Below the pieces are notes generated by a model. It did no database searches and was not told the origin of the DNA. It saw only the letters and a program-made list of their open reading frames with translations. A stretch of 62,090 nucleotides of DNA from Calditrichia bacterium (GTDB taxonomy: Bacteria; Calditrichota; Calditrichia; RBG-13-44-9; J075): NCBI GenBank assembly GCA_028284905.1, contig JANQQU010000001.1:1-62090 (forward strand), in the 5' to 3' direction. Made by a program: the position numbers and the translations under genes. This document shows positions 33,415 to 43,072 of the stretch, piece by piece. Position 1 is the stretch's first letter. Each line of letters starts with the position of its first letter.

Positions 33415-34791
33415 CTAACTATTATCACCACTATCGCTTTTATTGCTATTGCTGCCGGATGATTTGCCACCCTGTTGGGAACCACCTCCGGATGAGCGCT
33501 TACGCGGTGGCCGTCTACGCCGCTGACGGGAAGATGACTGCGGTTTTTCCGATCGACTACCTTCCGATTTTGATGTGGCGGCTGCATTTGCGGCATCACC
33601 CGATCCGCTGCTATCCGAGGACTGGTTTTTCCGGTTACTGCGATTCTTCGAATGCCCACCGTAGCGTTTTCCGCGGGAACGATTCCGGGACTGCGCCGCT
33701 TCCGCCCGCTTCCGCCGTTTTAAGCCAGGCTGATAGTATTCCAGGTAGATTTCCAGAGTGGTTACCAGGAAAATCATAATCACCGGGCCATAAATAATTC
33801 CAAGAAAGCCAAACATGCCGAGACCGCCAAAAGCACTGAGCAAGATCAGGGCAGAATTTAATTCGGTTTCTTTTGGTACTAAATATGGGCGAAGCACATT
33901 ATCAATATTACCGACAATTACCAGGCTGCCGGCAATTAAGACAATTCCCTGCCAAATATTTCCCAGCAATAACAGGATGATCCCTGCCGGAATAGAGAGA
34001 ATTTGGGCGCCCATCGGTAGGATGGATAGGAATATCGCCAGGATGGTAAAAAATAGCACGTAATCGATGCCGGCAATCCAAAACAAGAGACCTGTCACCA
34101 AACCCTGAATGAAGGCGATGATAAAAACGCCGCGGGACATCGATTTGGTCATTGCTGTCATGCGGTCGATGTAAATCTGGTCGAGTTGATCATCCAGTGG
34201 GCTGAGATCTTTTAAAAGCTGGATAAAGCGATGATATTGAGGCAATAATACGATAATGATGGTCAGGAAAATAATGAATTTTGCCACCCATTCCACCGAT
34301 GAGCTACCGATCGACAGCACCTTATTGCCAAGGAAAGTCGCCACCGGTTCGATGGTATTGCGAACGGTTTCAATGACTTTTTCTTCGGTTAACCGATAAT
34401 TTTCAGAATAAGGAATACGGGCGAGAATTTGGTTGACTTCATCGACAACGATGCTAAGAGAATCCCGCTCGAAAGAGACATCTTGCCGGGAGACCAGAGC
34501 GGATATTTCCCCCTGAAATTCCAGGGCTTGATTAACAGTAATGTTAATGATCAGGAATACCGGGATGAGTAATGTCAGGAAAATAGTTACTAATGTTACC
34601 GCTGTTGCAACGGATCGCCGGCATCCGAACCAGCGAAAATAACGGTCATAAACCGGGCGAAACATCAGCACTACCACAAATGAAAAGGCAATAGTGGCGA
34701 TATACTCCTCCAGTAAAAAATAGGAGATAAACAAGGCCACAGCCAAAAGTATATAGAAAAAAGTTTTTCCCTCTTCGGTATTGATTTTCAT
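33415..34791 (-). CDS. AI-2E/PerM family membrane transporter with basic tail
   Basis: The first 345 residues have seven or eight membrane helices and the family's loop pattern (LLPQYHRFIQLLKDLSPLD; FWIAGIDYVLFFTILAIFLS; GIIYGPVIMIFLVTTLEIYLEYY across the tail end, read in two parts). Family members include the AI-2 exporter TqsA and Na+/H+ antiporters, so function is not fixed. The last 110 residues are a low-complexity Ser/Lys/Arg/Gly stretch, which is not usual for the family. GAGGAG lies 6 nt before ATG 34791. The PP2C gene ends 48 nt upstream, probably in the same operon. Confidence 0.88.
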   Translation of the reverse strand: MKINTEEGKTFFYILLAVALFISYFLLEEYIATIAFSFVVVLMFRPVYDRYFRWFGCRRSVATAVTLVTIFLTLLIPVFLIINITVNQALEFQGEISALVSRQDVSFERDSLSIVVDEVNQILARIPYSENYRLTEEKVIETVRNTIEPVATFLGNKVLSIGSSSVEWVAKFIIFLTIIIVLLPQYHRFIQLLKDLSPLDDQLDQIYIDRMTAMTKSMSRGVFIIAFIQGLVTGLLFWIAGIDYVLFFTILAIFLSILPMGAQILSIPAGIILLLLGNIWQGIVLIAGSLVIVGNIDNVLRPYLVPKETELNSALILLSAFGGLGMFGFLGIIYGPVIMIFLVTTLEIYLEYYQPGLKRRKRAEAAQSRNRSRGKRYGGHSKNRSNRKNQSSDSSGSGDAANAAATSKSEGSRSEKPQSSSRQRRRRPPRKRSSGGGSQQGGKSSGSNSNKSDSGDNS

Positions 34792-34839
34792 TATAACTCC
34801 TCGAAAAAGTTAAAGGGCTGTTCGGGGTGAATGGAAAGA

Positions 34840-36612
34840 TTAACGGCCATTGACATTCAGTCCGGTAAGCCGGATCGCGACTCGGCCGTTATTGGGCGGG
34901 GTTGTTGTGTTGTTCAGGTCCGGTAAATCCGGCGAGGATTGCGGCTGAAAAAGCTGGAGTTTTTCGCTTAATTCTCCGAGTATCTCCAGCGCGAGATTGG
35001 CATTCTCAAAGCCTTTCCGCACAATGGTTGGGTCTTGCCTTTCACCAATTTTAGTCAGCGCATTCTGGTGAATTTCGGTGGACCAGCGTAAGGGGCTCTG
35101 GAAAATTTCCTGATTTCCTTCCGCATCGCTGCCGTTGTTCTGGTAAGATTCCAGGCGGGATGCCGTTGCGGTATGAATCTGCCAGAAAACCGTATTAACA
35201 ATACGATTGACTTCCTGGGCCAGGTCCTCAAAGGGAAGTGCATTGATGAAAGCGAGCTGTTCCGGGGTCATCAATTCAACTTCGCTGTGGATTTCGTTGG
35301 CTTTTTTTTTAAGCGCCTGAACTTCCCGTAGCCAGATGCTGCGAATATTATTTCGTAAAAAGGTTTGATCATTATTTCTCAGGGCGATGAGCACTTCCAA
35401 CTGCTGTTTCCACTGTAAAAAAGCAGTGTTTGCGGAGTCGATGAGTGCATCTGCCTGTTCATAGTCTTTTTTTTTCAGGGCGGCGCTTGATGCTTCCAGA
35501 ATATTCAGAAACTGGTTGGCATCCGGGGAGGCCGGCATTTGCTGTAATGTTGGGGAGTGGTTCTTTTTAAACGCGGTATATGCCTGTTCCAGAGAGGCGA
35601 TTCGCCCTTCAATACGCCCGGAGTCCCGGTCACTTTGCCAGGAAGAAAGCAGGAGGTAGGAGCAAAGTCCTAAAAATACAAGAAGTGCCGGAAAGAGGTA
35701 CTTCGGATTAAGATCACGAATTGAGCGGGTAAGGCGATTAATTGATGATCTTAGCTTCTTTAAATAATCCCCGATAGAATGATAAAAAGATTCCGTGGCG
35801 TCGTCATCTTCGATAGGGTCGGAAAGGGAATCGTCATTAATGTGGGCGATGATTACGGTGATATTATCATGCCCTCCGCGATCATTGGCGAGGTTGATTA
35901 GATTATTACAAGCTTTATCCAATCCCTTCGAGTGCAGGATAACTTCCAGCATCTCCTCTTTTTTGACCAGGCTGGAAAGGCCATCGCTGCAAAGCAGGAG
36001 GTAATCATTTTGCTGCAGGGGAACCGGCGTAAAGGCCACATTCATTTGTACCTGGTTTCCTAACGCCTGTAAAATAACATTGCGCCGCGGGTGGGTTTCC
36101 GCTTCTTCTTCGGTGATTTTACCAGCTTCCACCAATTGATTAACAAAAGACTGGTCCTTGGTTTTCTGGGAAATTTTTTCGTCGCGGATCAGATAGGCCC
36201 GGCTATCGCCGATTTGCCCGAAGTAGGCGTAATTATTGAGAATACCGGCAATGGTTGCAGTTGCCCCCATACCGCGCATTTCCGGATGCTGTTGGGCATG
36301 CTCACTGATGACCTTGTTGGCCGTCTGCAAAGAAGCGTCGATCTGCTCAATAAAATCTTCCTCGGAAGGAGGCTGGGGGAAGCGCATTACTTTCGAAACG
36401 GTTTTTACCGCCAAACTGCTGGCGATCTCTCCGGCAGCCGCACCGCCCATACCATCAGATACCATCAAGGTAATTCCGTGAGGATGCAGTGGCGCTTCCA
36501 GAACCGCCGGCAGATAATCGATATCCTCGCTGGTTGTATCGACTACCAGGAAACTGTCTTCGTTGCCCTTTCTTACTCTACCGGTGTCGGTGCGGGCAAA
36601 TATTTTGATCAT
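34840..36612 (-). CDS. PP2C-type protein phosphatase with membrane segment
   Basis: Residues 1-245 are a PP2C catalytic domain: TDTGRVRKGNEDSF, VSDGMGGAAAGEIAS, GDSRAYLIRD, LLLCSDGLSSLV and RGGHDNITV, containing all the aspartates that hold the metal pair. A membrane helix lies near residue 305 (LFPALLVFLGLCSYLLLSS), followed by a helical region that is probably periplasmic. It would dephosphorylate Ser/Thr phosphoproteins and could oppose the PEGA kinase at 2677, although they are not adjacent. I used ATG 36612 over an upstream ATG at 36648; both lack a strong ribosome site. Confidence 0.9.
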   Translation of the reverse strand: MIKIFARTDTGRVRKGNEDSFLVVDTTSEDIDYLPAVLEAPLHPHGITLMVSDGMGGAAAGEIASSLAVKTVSKVMRFPQPPSEEDFIEQIDASLQTANKVISEHAQQHPEMRGMGATATIAGILNNYAYFGQIGDSRAYLIRDEKISQKTKDQSFVNQLVEAGKITEEEAETHPRRNVILQALGNQVQMNVAFTPVPLQQNDYLLLCSDGLSSLVKKEEMLEVILHSKGLDKACNNLINLANDRGGHDNITVIIAHINDDSLSDPIEDDDATESFYHSIGDYLKKLRSSINRLTRSIRDLNPKYLFPALLVFLGLCSYLLLSSWQSDRDSGRIEGRIASLEQAYTAFKKNHSPTLQQMPASPDANQFLNILEASSAALKKKDYEQADALIDSANTAFLQWKQQLEVLIALRNNDQTFLRNNIRSIWLREVQALKKKANEIHSEVELMTPEQLAFINALPFEDLAQEVNRIVNTVFWQIHTATASRLESYQNNGSDAEGNQEIFQSPLRWSTEIHQNALTKIGERQDPTIVRKGFENANLALEILGELSEKLQLFQPQSSPDLPDLNNTTTPPNNGRVAIRLTGLNVNGR

Positions 36613-36827
36613 AACATCGGACCAAATAAATGTAATTAATCTATACAACGCCTGAGCAGCATTCAGTCTTCTATATTCTCAAGCCGCTATAGTATCGGGA
36701 ATTATTCCCGTAAGTGTTGTGCTGCGCGTCAGACAGCCATTATTTATTGGCGTCTTTTTCCAGCATAACTTTAGTTTAATCAATATTTCTTTCAGATCAA
36801 AATCAACGACAATCTTCACATTCTTAA

Positions 36828-37571
36828 TTAAGATGCGGGATCATCATTGCGAAATGGTGAAATTTCATTCAAAATTTGAATACCCCGCAGAGAAAGAATG
36901 ATGCCGATTGCCAGAATAATAAAGGCGCAATAGACAAGGTCGGGATAGGTTCTCTGAAAAAGAAAAAAGTCGTACGCCCCATGAAAAAACACCGCCATAA
37001 ACAAACCGGTCAGTCGTAATTGCCTCGAGTTTTTCCGAAATTTGGCCAGGCCGACAAAAAAGCCCATGAGCACACCAAATGTTGCGTGGGCAGGTACGGC
37101 AGTCAGCATACGTAATATCGCCACGCTCATGCCGCCACGCAGCACATAAAAAACATTCTCGAATGTGGCGAATCCCATGGAAATTATTACGGAATAGGTG
37201 ATGCCGTCAAAAGGCTCGTTGAATTCGCTGTGCGGATAAATATTCGTGGTAAGCAGGTAATATTTGCAGCCTTCTTCGATTAAGGCGACCAGTAAAAAGG
37301 CTTCAATGGCAACCATCCAAAGATTTGGCGAGGGGGGGAAAAGTGTATCTGCCCCAAATTCCAAAATACCGGCGAGTAATGTTACCAATACCCCGCCGAC
37401 AAAAGCCTTGACCAGCAAAGGCCAGGGCTCTTTCTCATACTTGTCCTTGAAATAGATGTATAGTGAAATGGCGATGCCAGGCGCAACCGCCAGCGAAAGC
37501 AAAAGGGGAATATTGAACATATCGCTGGCTACTTCATCATAGCGAAAATTAAGAATCTCTAACGTCAACAT
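36828..37571 (-). CDS. PrsW family intramembrane protease
   Basis: Multi-pass membrane protein with the PrsW motifs: IEEGCKYYL (Glu99-Glu100, Lys103), DGITYSVIISMGFATFENVF with Glu138-Asn139, and HATFGVLMGFFVGLAK with His162. PrsW cleaves anti-sigma factors in the membrane in Bacillus; here the substrate is unknown. The start is uncertain: ATG 37571 gives 17 extra residues before ATG 37520 (MFNIPLLLSL). The next upstream gene on the same strand, the SNF2 helicase, is separated by a strong terminator at 37737-37781, so PrsW has its own promoter in the 37572-37736 interval. Confidence 0.85.
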   Translation of the reverse strand: MLTLEILNFRYDEVASDMFNIPLLLSLAVAPGIAISLYIYFKDKYEKEPWPLLVKAFVGGVLVTLLAGILEFGADTLFPPSPNLWMVAIEAFLLVALIEEGCKYYLLTTNIYPHSEFNEPFDGITYSVIISMGFATFENVFYVLRGGMSVAILRMLTAVPAHATFGVLMGFFVGLAKFRKNSRQLRLTGLFMAVFFHGAYDFFLFQRTYPDLVYCAFIILAIGIILSLRGIQILNEISPFRNDDPAS

Positions 37572-38024
37572 TGCGGAACTCAGCTATAATTATACCGAAG
37601 AATCAACGGTAACAGGTCTTTTCCACGGGGAAGTTAAATGTCAGCCGGCGATTTTAATATGGTGATGAATTTTAATATATAAAAAATGTTAGGGAAGTCC
37701 AAAGAGATTTGGCCGCTGAAGCGGACCATATGGCACAAAAAAAAGATACCCTGCCTAAAGAAAACGATAGACAGGGTATCTAGGGCTTTATGAGTGGGTT
37801 TTTTTCAATCGTTGCCCCGAAGGGCGGCTCAGGTTCAGCGAAAAATCGCTGTTTTCAAATAATACTGATGTCCTGATTGCTGCTCTAAGAGTAGCGAAAT
37901 AATCGGAATTTATCGTGATTCGAATCACGGAAAATAAACTCATATTTTTCTAGAAAATTGTTCGGCGAGATAGAAGGAAAAGGCCGGTTACCAGCCCTTG
38001 ATTAAAGTGGTCGGGCCGGCTATT
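37572..38024 (-). other. Structured spacer between SNF2 helicase and PrsW genes
   Basis: No gene is supported in these 453 nt. Read on the minus strand it holds a GCCGG-CCGGC hairpin near the SNF2 end (38017-37982), the palindrome CGTGATTCGAATCACG, hairpins CAGCGA-TTTT-TCGCTG and GCCC-TTCG-GGGC, and finally the terminator at 37781-37737. It may be a trailer or an independent small RNA. Confidence 0.4.
37737..37781 (-). terminator. Rho-independent terminator downstream of the SNF2 helicase gene
   Basis: On the minus strand a 10-bp stem (AGATACCCTG / CAGGGTATCT) is followed by a run of seven or more T residues. Confidence 0.9.
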
Positions 38025-40661
38025 TTATGACGGTTTTTTCGGCAATTTGAATTTCAGAATCACTTCGCCGCTCTCTTTATCCAGCGTAATCGATTGCTCA
38101 TCGGTGGTGAGCTCCTGCCCGGTTGCCATTTTGAACAGACCGCTTAGAAATTGTAATCCCTGGTTGAGCGTATTTTCCAGTACCTCCGGGGAGGCGCTGC
38201 CCGATGCGACACTTTCACTCTCGCCATCTGCATTGGTTTCGGGGATGTTCAATACTTCCTCGGGGCTCTCCTCGAAAAAAGCGTTTGGCGCCTCGGCACC
38301 TTGCATTTCCCGGTCGAACTCTTCCGCGCTTTCCGGTTTAAACGGCTGGATTAGCTGCTGCACTTGTTCGATAAAAACGGAACGGCCCTTGCGGGAGAAA
38401 TCCACCTCATCAGTCATGTTGCCTTCTTTGAGTACCGCATCGAATAGAGATTCTTTCAGGGCGATGCCGTCCATAATGCGTTCTTCGATGCTGTTACGGG
38501 CAACCAGATTGATGGCGGTGAGCTTGGTGCTTTTCTGCCCAATGCGATGAATACGTCCGATTCGCTGGTTCTTCCGGGCGGGATTCCAGGGTAACTCGAA
38601 GTTGATGACCGTATCGGCAAACTGCAGGTTAAGACCGGTACCACCCGCTTCCGAGGAAAGAAAAACAAGGCAGTTGGGATCCTGTTCGAAGGCCTCAATT
38701 AATTTGCCGCGATTTTTAACCGGGATGTCTCCGGTTAGCATTACCGATCCGATATTATTGCTATGCAGCATTTTTTCGATCAGGCGCAACATCGCCTTCC
38801 ACTCGGAGAAAATGACCACTTTTTTTCCCTTCGCCACGATGTTCAGTTTTTCGAGGAGAATTTCCTGCAACTCTTCCAGCTTGGGGGAAATATTACTTTC
38901 CTTGTCGATCAGAAAAGTAGAATCGCAGATCATCCGCATGCTCATCAGAATTTGCTGGATGCGCTGCATATCGTAAACGGTTTTGTGCTTCTTTTGCAGG
39001 ATTGGGGCCAGCGAGCGGGCCATACCGGCATGCATTTCCTGCTGCCTCGGGTGGAGATTGACCGGCACAGTCACTTCCTGCACATCGGGAAGCTGTTCGA
39101 GAACATCTTTTTTCTCGCGGCGAATCACCCAGTTACTGAGACGTTCCTTCAGTCCCTGTAGATTGTAGTAACCGGTAATTTTGTTTTTCTTCGATTTGTC
39201 GAAGATGCAATGATTCATGGAAAATTCCCAGAGCGGGGCGAGTATCTCCGGATCGATAAAGTTAACGATAGAGTAGAGATCGATCAGGCGATTTTCCAAC
39301 GGCGTGCCGGTAATGATCAGCGAGTGCTTCTTGGGGATCGCTTTTACCGCGTAGGAGGTCTTCGTTTCATAATTTTTGATCCGCTGCGCTTCATCGAGAA
39401 TAATCATATCCGGAGGATGATTGATGAGAAAAGTAACATCGCGCATCACCGCGGCGTAGTTGGTGATGACAAAATATTCTTCGGCATTCTCATAAATTCC
39501 CTGCCGTTTCTCGCGGCTTCCTTCCATGATGACGGCACTTTCCTGGGAAAACTTTTCGATCTCCTTCTGCCACTGCTGTTTTAGCGAGGCGGGGCAGATG
39601 ACCAACACTCTCTTAAAGCCGAAGAGGCCTTTCTTACAAACCGCGGTAGTGATTGCCTGCAGGGTTTTCCCCAGCCCCATTTCATCCGCAATAATGACGC
39701 CCGGCTTAAAGAGGGCGAAGCGCACTCCTTCCTGCTGATAGGGAAAAAGCTCGCCGTTGATTTTGCTAAAATCCGGCTGCGCTGTTTGGGTAAGATGCGC
39801 CAGCTGTCGCTGCTCAAAATACTTGTCGATTTTCTTCGGCACGGCGGGACGGATAAGGATCTTCTTTATATCCGCGGCTCTTTGCAGGAACTGCAGGAAT
39901 TCCGAATAATTCTCCGGGCGAATATACTGATCTCCCTTAAAATGTTTTTCCAGTAAAGCGGCAACATCTAAAGTAAGGTCGCTTTTATAAAAATAGGTAA
40001 TATGATAATCGTTCAGCGGATCGCAATAGATTTCCACAAAGGGAAATGGCTGGCTCTGGGTTAACTTTTTTACCGGCAGCTTTTTATTGAGTTGGCGGAG
40101 AGTGTACATCAAGTGCTTGCAGGTGCCGAGTTTATTGGTGCGATAATCCGGGCAGGAGCAGTATCCCTGCTGCTTGTCAAAATCGCGAATGGTAATTTCA
40201 TAAATCCGGTTTGCTTCCGTTTTTAGCTGATGGATACCATAAATATTATCGGCATGGATCAGCTGAAAATTCTCGGAAGTCGCGCGTTCTTCCCGTTCCT
40301 TCAATACCCGTTTAATCATCTCATCGCGGGTATAGGGTGCGCCTTCGCCGCTGATTTCGCTTTCCTCGGCATCCTGATGTTGCTCGTAGAGATACAACAG
40401 CGCGGCGGCGGCATGATGGCAGCAGCGTAAGAGGGAAGCGCAATTGCATTTATGCGCAAGCGTATTTCCAACTGTAGAGACCTGAACATCATAATCTTCG
40501 AAGCGATCTTCCACCGTAAAGCGAAAGCGGTGATCGTCCCGGGTCGTGAGGGAACACATCTCCATTTTCAGTAACTGGCGTCCACGATGAAAAGTTATAT
40601 TGGAGCGAATGTATTCCGATTTCAGCAAATCCAATGGTGGAAATGGCGGATCGAATTTCAT
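38025..40661 (-). CDS. SNF2-family helicase with two SWIM zinc fingers
   Basis: Start ATG 40661 has AAAGGAG six nt upstream; an in-frame ATG at 40685 has not. The product has 878 residues. Two CxCx(n)CxH SWIM-type fingers precede the motor: HKCNCASLLRCCHH (near 70-83) and CSCPDYRTNKLGTCKH (near 158-173). The motor has Walker A ADEMGLGKTLQAI, the DEAQ box ILDEAQRIKN, and the C-terminal helicase motif RIGRIHRIGQKS. Such proteins remodel nucleic-acid-protein complexes and are linked to transcription or repair. Bacterial members mostly have one SWIM finger. Confidence 0.93.
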   Translation of the reverse strand: MKFDPPFPPLDLLKSEYIRSNITFHRGRQLLKMEMCSLTTRDDHRFRFTVEDRFEDYDVQVSTVGNTLAHKCNCASLLRCCHHAAAALLYLYEQHQDAEESEISGEGAPYTRDEMIKRVLKEREERATSENFQLIHADNIYGIHQLKTEANRIYEITIRDFDKQQGYCSCPDYRTNKLGTCKHLMYTLRQLNKKLPVKKLTQSQPFPFVEIYCDPLNDYHITYFYKSDLTLDVAALLEKHFKGDQYIRPENYSEFLQFLQRAADIKKILIRPAVPKKIDKYFEQRQLAHLTQTAQPDFSKINGELFPYQQEGVRFALFKPGVIIADEMGLGKTLQAITTAVCKKGLFGFKRVLVICPASLKQQWQKEIEKFSQESAVIMEGSREKRQGIYENAEEYFVITNYAAVMRDVTFLINHPPDMIILDEAQRIKNYETKTSYAVKAIPKKHSLIITGTPLENRLIDLYSIVNFIDPEILAPLWEFSMNHCIFDKSKKNKITGYYNLQGLKERLSNWVIRREKKDVLEQLPDVQEVTVPVNLHPRQQEMHAGMARSLAPILQKKHKTVYDMQRIQQILMSMRMICDSTFLIDKESNISPKLEELQEILLEKLNIVAKGKKVVIFSEWKAMLRLIEKMLHSNNIGSVMLTGDIPVKNRGKLIEAFEQDPNCLVFLSSEAGGTGLNLQFADTVINFELPWNPARKNQRIGRIHRIGQKSTKLTAINLVARNSIEERIMDGIALKESLFDAVLKEGNMTDEVDFSRKGRSVFIEQVQQLIQPFKPESAEEFDREMQGAEAPNAFFEESPEEVLNIPETNADGESESVASGSASPEVLENTLNQGLQFLSGLFKMATGQELTTDEQSITLDKESGEVILKFKLPKKPS

Positions 40662-40678
40662 GAAAAACTCCTTTTGAA

Positions 40679-40798
40679 TGTCCAATAATCAATATTCAAT
40701 ATCCAATGATCAATGCCAGTAAATGATATCTTTAGTGCTTCTAGTGCTTCATTTCAACATTTTATATTGAAAATTGATTATTGAACATTGAATATTTC
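40679..40798. repeat. Inverted CAATAATCAATATTC-type repeat pair
   Basis: The left arm (40679-40715) has tandem CAATAATCAATATTCAATA units; the right arm (40765-40797) is the inverted complement (TTGATTATTGAACATTG). It fills the spacer between the helicase start and the zincin stop. Confidence 0.7.
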
Positions 40799-40799
40799 C

Positions 40800-42260
40800 C
40801 TACCGAATAGTAAACGCGGTGATCGGATGTGGAAAAACGTCCTTGCTAATAGCAAATTCAAACTTGCCATCAGCGTTTTTAATTTGCCGGATTTGCGTCG
40901 ACAGTCCGTTGCTGTAAAATGCATCGAGGGTGGCGGAATAAAGATTAAATAGTTTCACTTCATCTGCGGTCATTTCCAGTAAATACTGTTCGCTTTGGTA
41001 GGGAGTGTCGGGAAAAATTTCTGCAAATTCCTGGCTGTTGAAATGCTTGATAGGTGCCGGTGGTGTTAAGCGAATACCCCCTTTTAAGCGAAAAATATAG
41101 CTCGATTCGCTTTCCCAAATTTCTCCCCAATCCCCGGAAAGGATCGGCTGAACATCCGGTATTTCCGGAAAAGTAATCTGGGCAGTCTGGTTAAATGTGT
41201 TCAGATAATTCATAAATTCGCTGGAATCCGGTAATTGACTCAGCGTGAGTGCCCTACCGCGATGACGGGTATTGGTGCCACTGTGTTTGCGATAAAAAGC
41301 AAGGTATTTTTTCAGTGGCCAACTGTCCAGTAGAAAACGGTTAAAAATCCCGCTTAACGGATAACTTAGCGAGGGATTATTATCCTGAAACTGCTGTAAC
41401 GAGACAATCTCGCTGTATTTCAGAAATCCGGATTGCTGCAAAAAGGCGCCGATTTCGTTGATCACCTGTGGCGATTTTCCACCGCGGCCACCCATTGCGC
41501 AGGCAAATCCTTCCTGAAAAAACGGATGGGTATACAGGGGCAGTTTCCTCAATTTGAAATTGATTAAAAGATGCGCCACTTCGTGCTGATGATTATTGAA
41601 AGTGCTGACAATATAGTCGTTGGCAAGGAGGTAAATGCCTCGGGATTCAAAGCCGGTAATATCTTTCATTTCGTCAGTGCTATGGCAAAGCAGGTAGATA
41701 ATCTTTTCTTTTTGCAAAATTCCCCGCTGCGCTTCGGAGTATTCCAATCGGGCAATGAGGCTATCGGTGAAAGCATCCAGTAAACCGGCAGCATAGTTGT
41801 TGAAATCGCTGCTGTCACTGACGCGGAAGTGGAAGTACTTGCTCTCGATCTGCTGCCAGTTGCGGGTATAATAATCGGCGGGTGAACTTAGCTGTTTTCC
41901 CCGGAAGTAAAAGGTCTGCGCATATTCCCGGGCAGGCACCAAAACTTTCAGCAGGGAAAAGCCGTCTGCCAGCGGTTCAATTTCCAGATCCTTCGCCAAA
42001 TCTCCGGCGCGTAATGCACGTTTAATTGCCGGATCCAGGTCGTATTGAATCAGGAATTTCACTGGCGCGCCTTGATACTCAATGCCGAGACGGCCGGCAA
42101 GCGCCAATGCAGCAGAATCAATATGGGCTTCCTGATCACCATCAGGAGTAATAAGCGCCTGGATAAACTGATCTGCATCTTCCATCGTCAAAATGTCATT
42201 TGCCATTGCAAATGTCGCCATGCTGAGAAGTAATAGGATAATCGTTGGGATATGTCGCAT
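40800..42260 (-). CDS. Secreted zincin-type putative metallopeptidase
   Basis: From ATG 42260 (AGGA about 8 nt upstream; upstream ATG 42308 has no signal peptide) the product has 486 residues with a signal peptide ending FAMA. A zinc motif HEVAH lies at 226-230 and a potential third ligand Glu250 in FFQEGFA, an arrangement of the gluzincin type. No specific peptidase family is recognised. The N-terminal half (GIEYQGAPVKFLIQYD; DLEIEPLADGFSLLKV) resembles the propeptide or sandwich region of secreted peptidases. Extracellular or periplasmic proteolysis is inferred. Confidence 0.7.
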   Translation of the reverse strand: MRHIPTIILLLLSMATFAMANDILTMEDADQFIQALITPDGDQEAHIDSAALALAGRLGIEYQGAPVKFLIQYDLDPAIKRALRAGDLAKDLEIEPLADGFSLLKVLVPAREYAQTFYFRGKQLSSPADYYTRNWQQIESKYFHFRVSDSSDFNNYAAGLLDAFTDSLIARLEYSEAQRGILQKEKIIYLLCHSTDEMKDITGFESRGIYLLANDYIVSTFNNHQHEVAHLLINFKLRKLPLYTHPFFQEGFACAMGGRGGKSPQVINEIGAFLQQSGFLKYSEIVSLQQFQDNNPSLSYPLSGIFNRFLLDSWPLKKYLAFYRKHSGTNTRHRGRALTLSQLPDSSEFMNYLNTFNQTAQITFPEIPDVQPILSGDWGEIWESESSYIFRLKGGIRLTPPAPIKHFNSQEFAEIFPDTPYQSEQYLLEMTADEVKLFNLYSATLDAFYSNGLSTQIRQIKNADGKFEFAISKDVFPHPITAFTIR

Positions 42261-42558
42261 AATTCTGTCCTGATTGTAATCGTTCTGCCGGTCTGCTGCT
42301 TTAAACATAGTAAATAATGTAAGGGTTTTCGGAAGTGGTTCACAGCAAAAAATTCGTTAAGCGTTGTGTCACTTTTCACCTTGTTTTTCCTGTACGGGTA
42401 TCATACATTTTACGGTTGAGTGATAAATAGCGCAGCGATGTTGCTGCGTTGATGATTGGAAGTCATTTTTTTCGTAATTGTTATCTATAACCGGTTTTTG
42501 CCGATAATATAATCTGTAACTAAATTCTAGAGAGACACACTTTACCAGGAGTTTTATC

Positions 42559-42906
42559 ATGAAAAATCTTATGTTCCTTGTATCTCTATTGTTCCTTCTT
42601 GCCGGCCTTGCTTTTACAGCCTGCAGCAGCGAAGAAGCATCCAGCGAAGATGCTGCCGCAACAGTTGTTGTGGACGAATCGAAAGCGGAAACCATCAAAC
42701 TGGCGGTTAATGGGATGACTTGCCAGGGTTGCGAGAGCAGCATTACCCAGGCGTTGGCAGAAACCAATGGCGTTGTATCCGGTAGCGTTGTGGTTAGTTT
42801 TAATGACAATACCGCAGAAATGAAATACGATCCTGCAGTTGCTAGTGCAGACGATTTAATCAACGCTGTCAAAGAAGCCGGCTACGAAGCCAGTGTTGGC
42901 GAATAA
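42559..42906 (+). CDS. HMA-domain lipoprotein (heavy-metal binding)
   Basis: The 115-residue protein has a lipobox FTAC with Cys22 as lipid anchor, an acidic linker (SSEEASSEDAAA) and an HMA domain with the metal motif GMTCQGC (Cys55, Cys58) near 45-112, the fold of MerP and copper chaperones. It probably binds Cu(I), Hg(II) or a similar soft metal in the periplasm or on the outer membrane. AGGAG lies 7 nt before ATG 42559, and the strong terminator at 42977-43016 makes it a single-gene unit. Confidence 0.92.
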   Translation: MKNLMFLVSLLFLLAGLAFTACSSEEASSEDAAATVVVDESKAETIKLAVNGMTCQGCESSITQALAETNGVVSGSVVVSFNDNTAEMKYDPAVASADDLINAVKEAGYEASVGE

Positions 42907-42976
42907 GCCGCTACGTCAACCCATGCTGCAAATGTTTGACAGGCGTTGCTGCCTGTAAATTAAATTGAAATGTCGG

Positions 42977-43016
42977 AAAACCGGTATGTGGTAGAAATTG
43001 TATCATACCGGTTTTT
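42977..43016 (+). terminator. Rho-independent terminator after the HMA lipoprotein gene
   Basis: AAAACCGGTATG and CATACCGGTTTT form a 12-bp stem with a 15-nt loop, followed by TTTTT (partly overlapping the stem end). Confidence 0.9.
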
Positions 43017-43072
43017 CATTGGGGGCAACCCGAATTACTGTTGGTCCGCCGGAAAGGTAAGGATGTTCGAAT

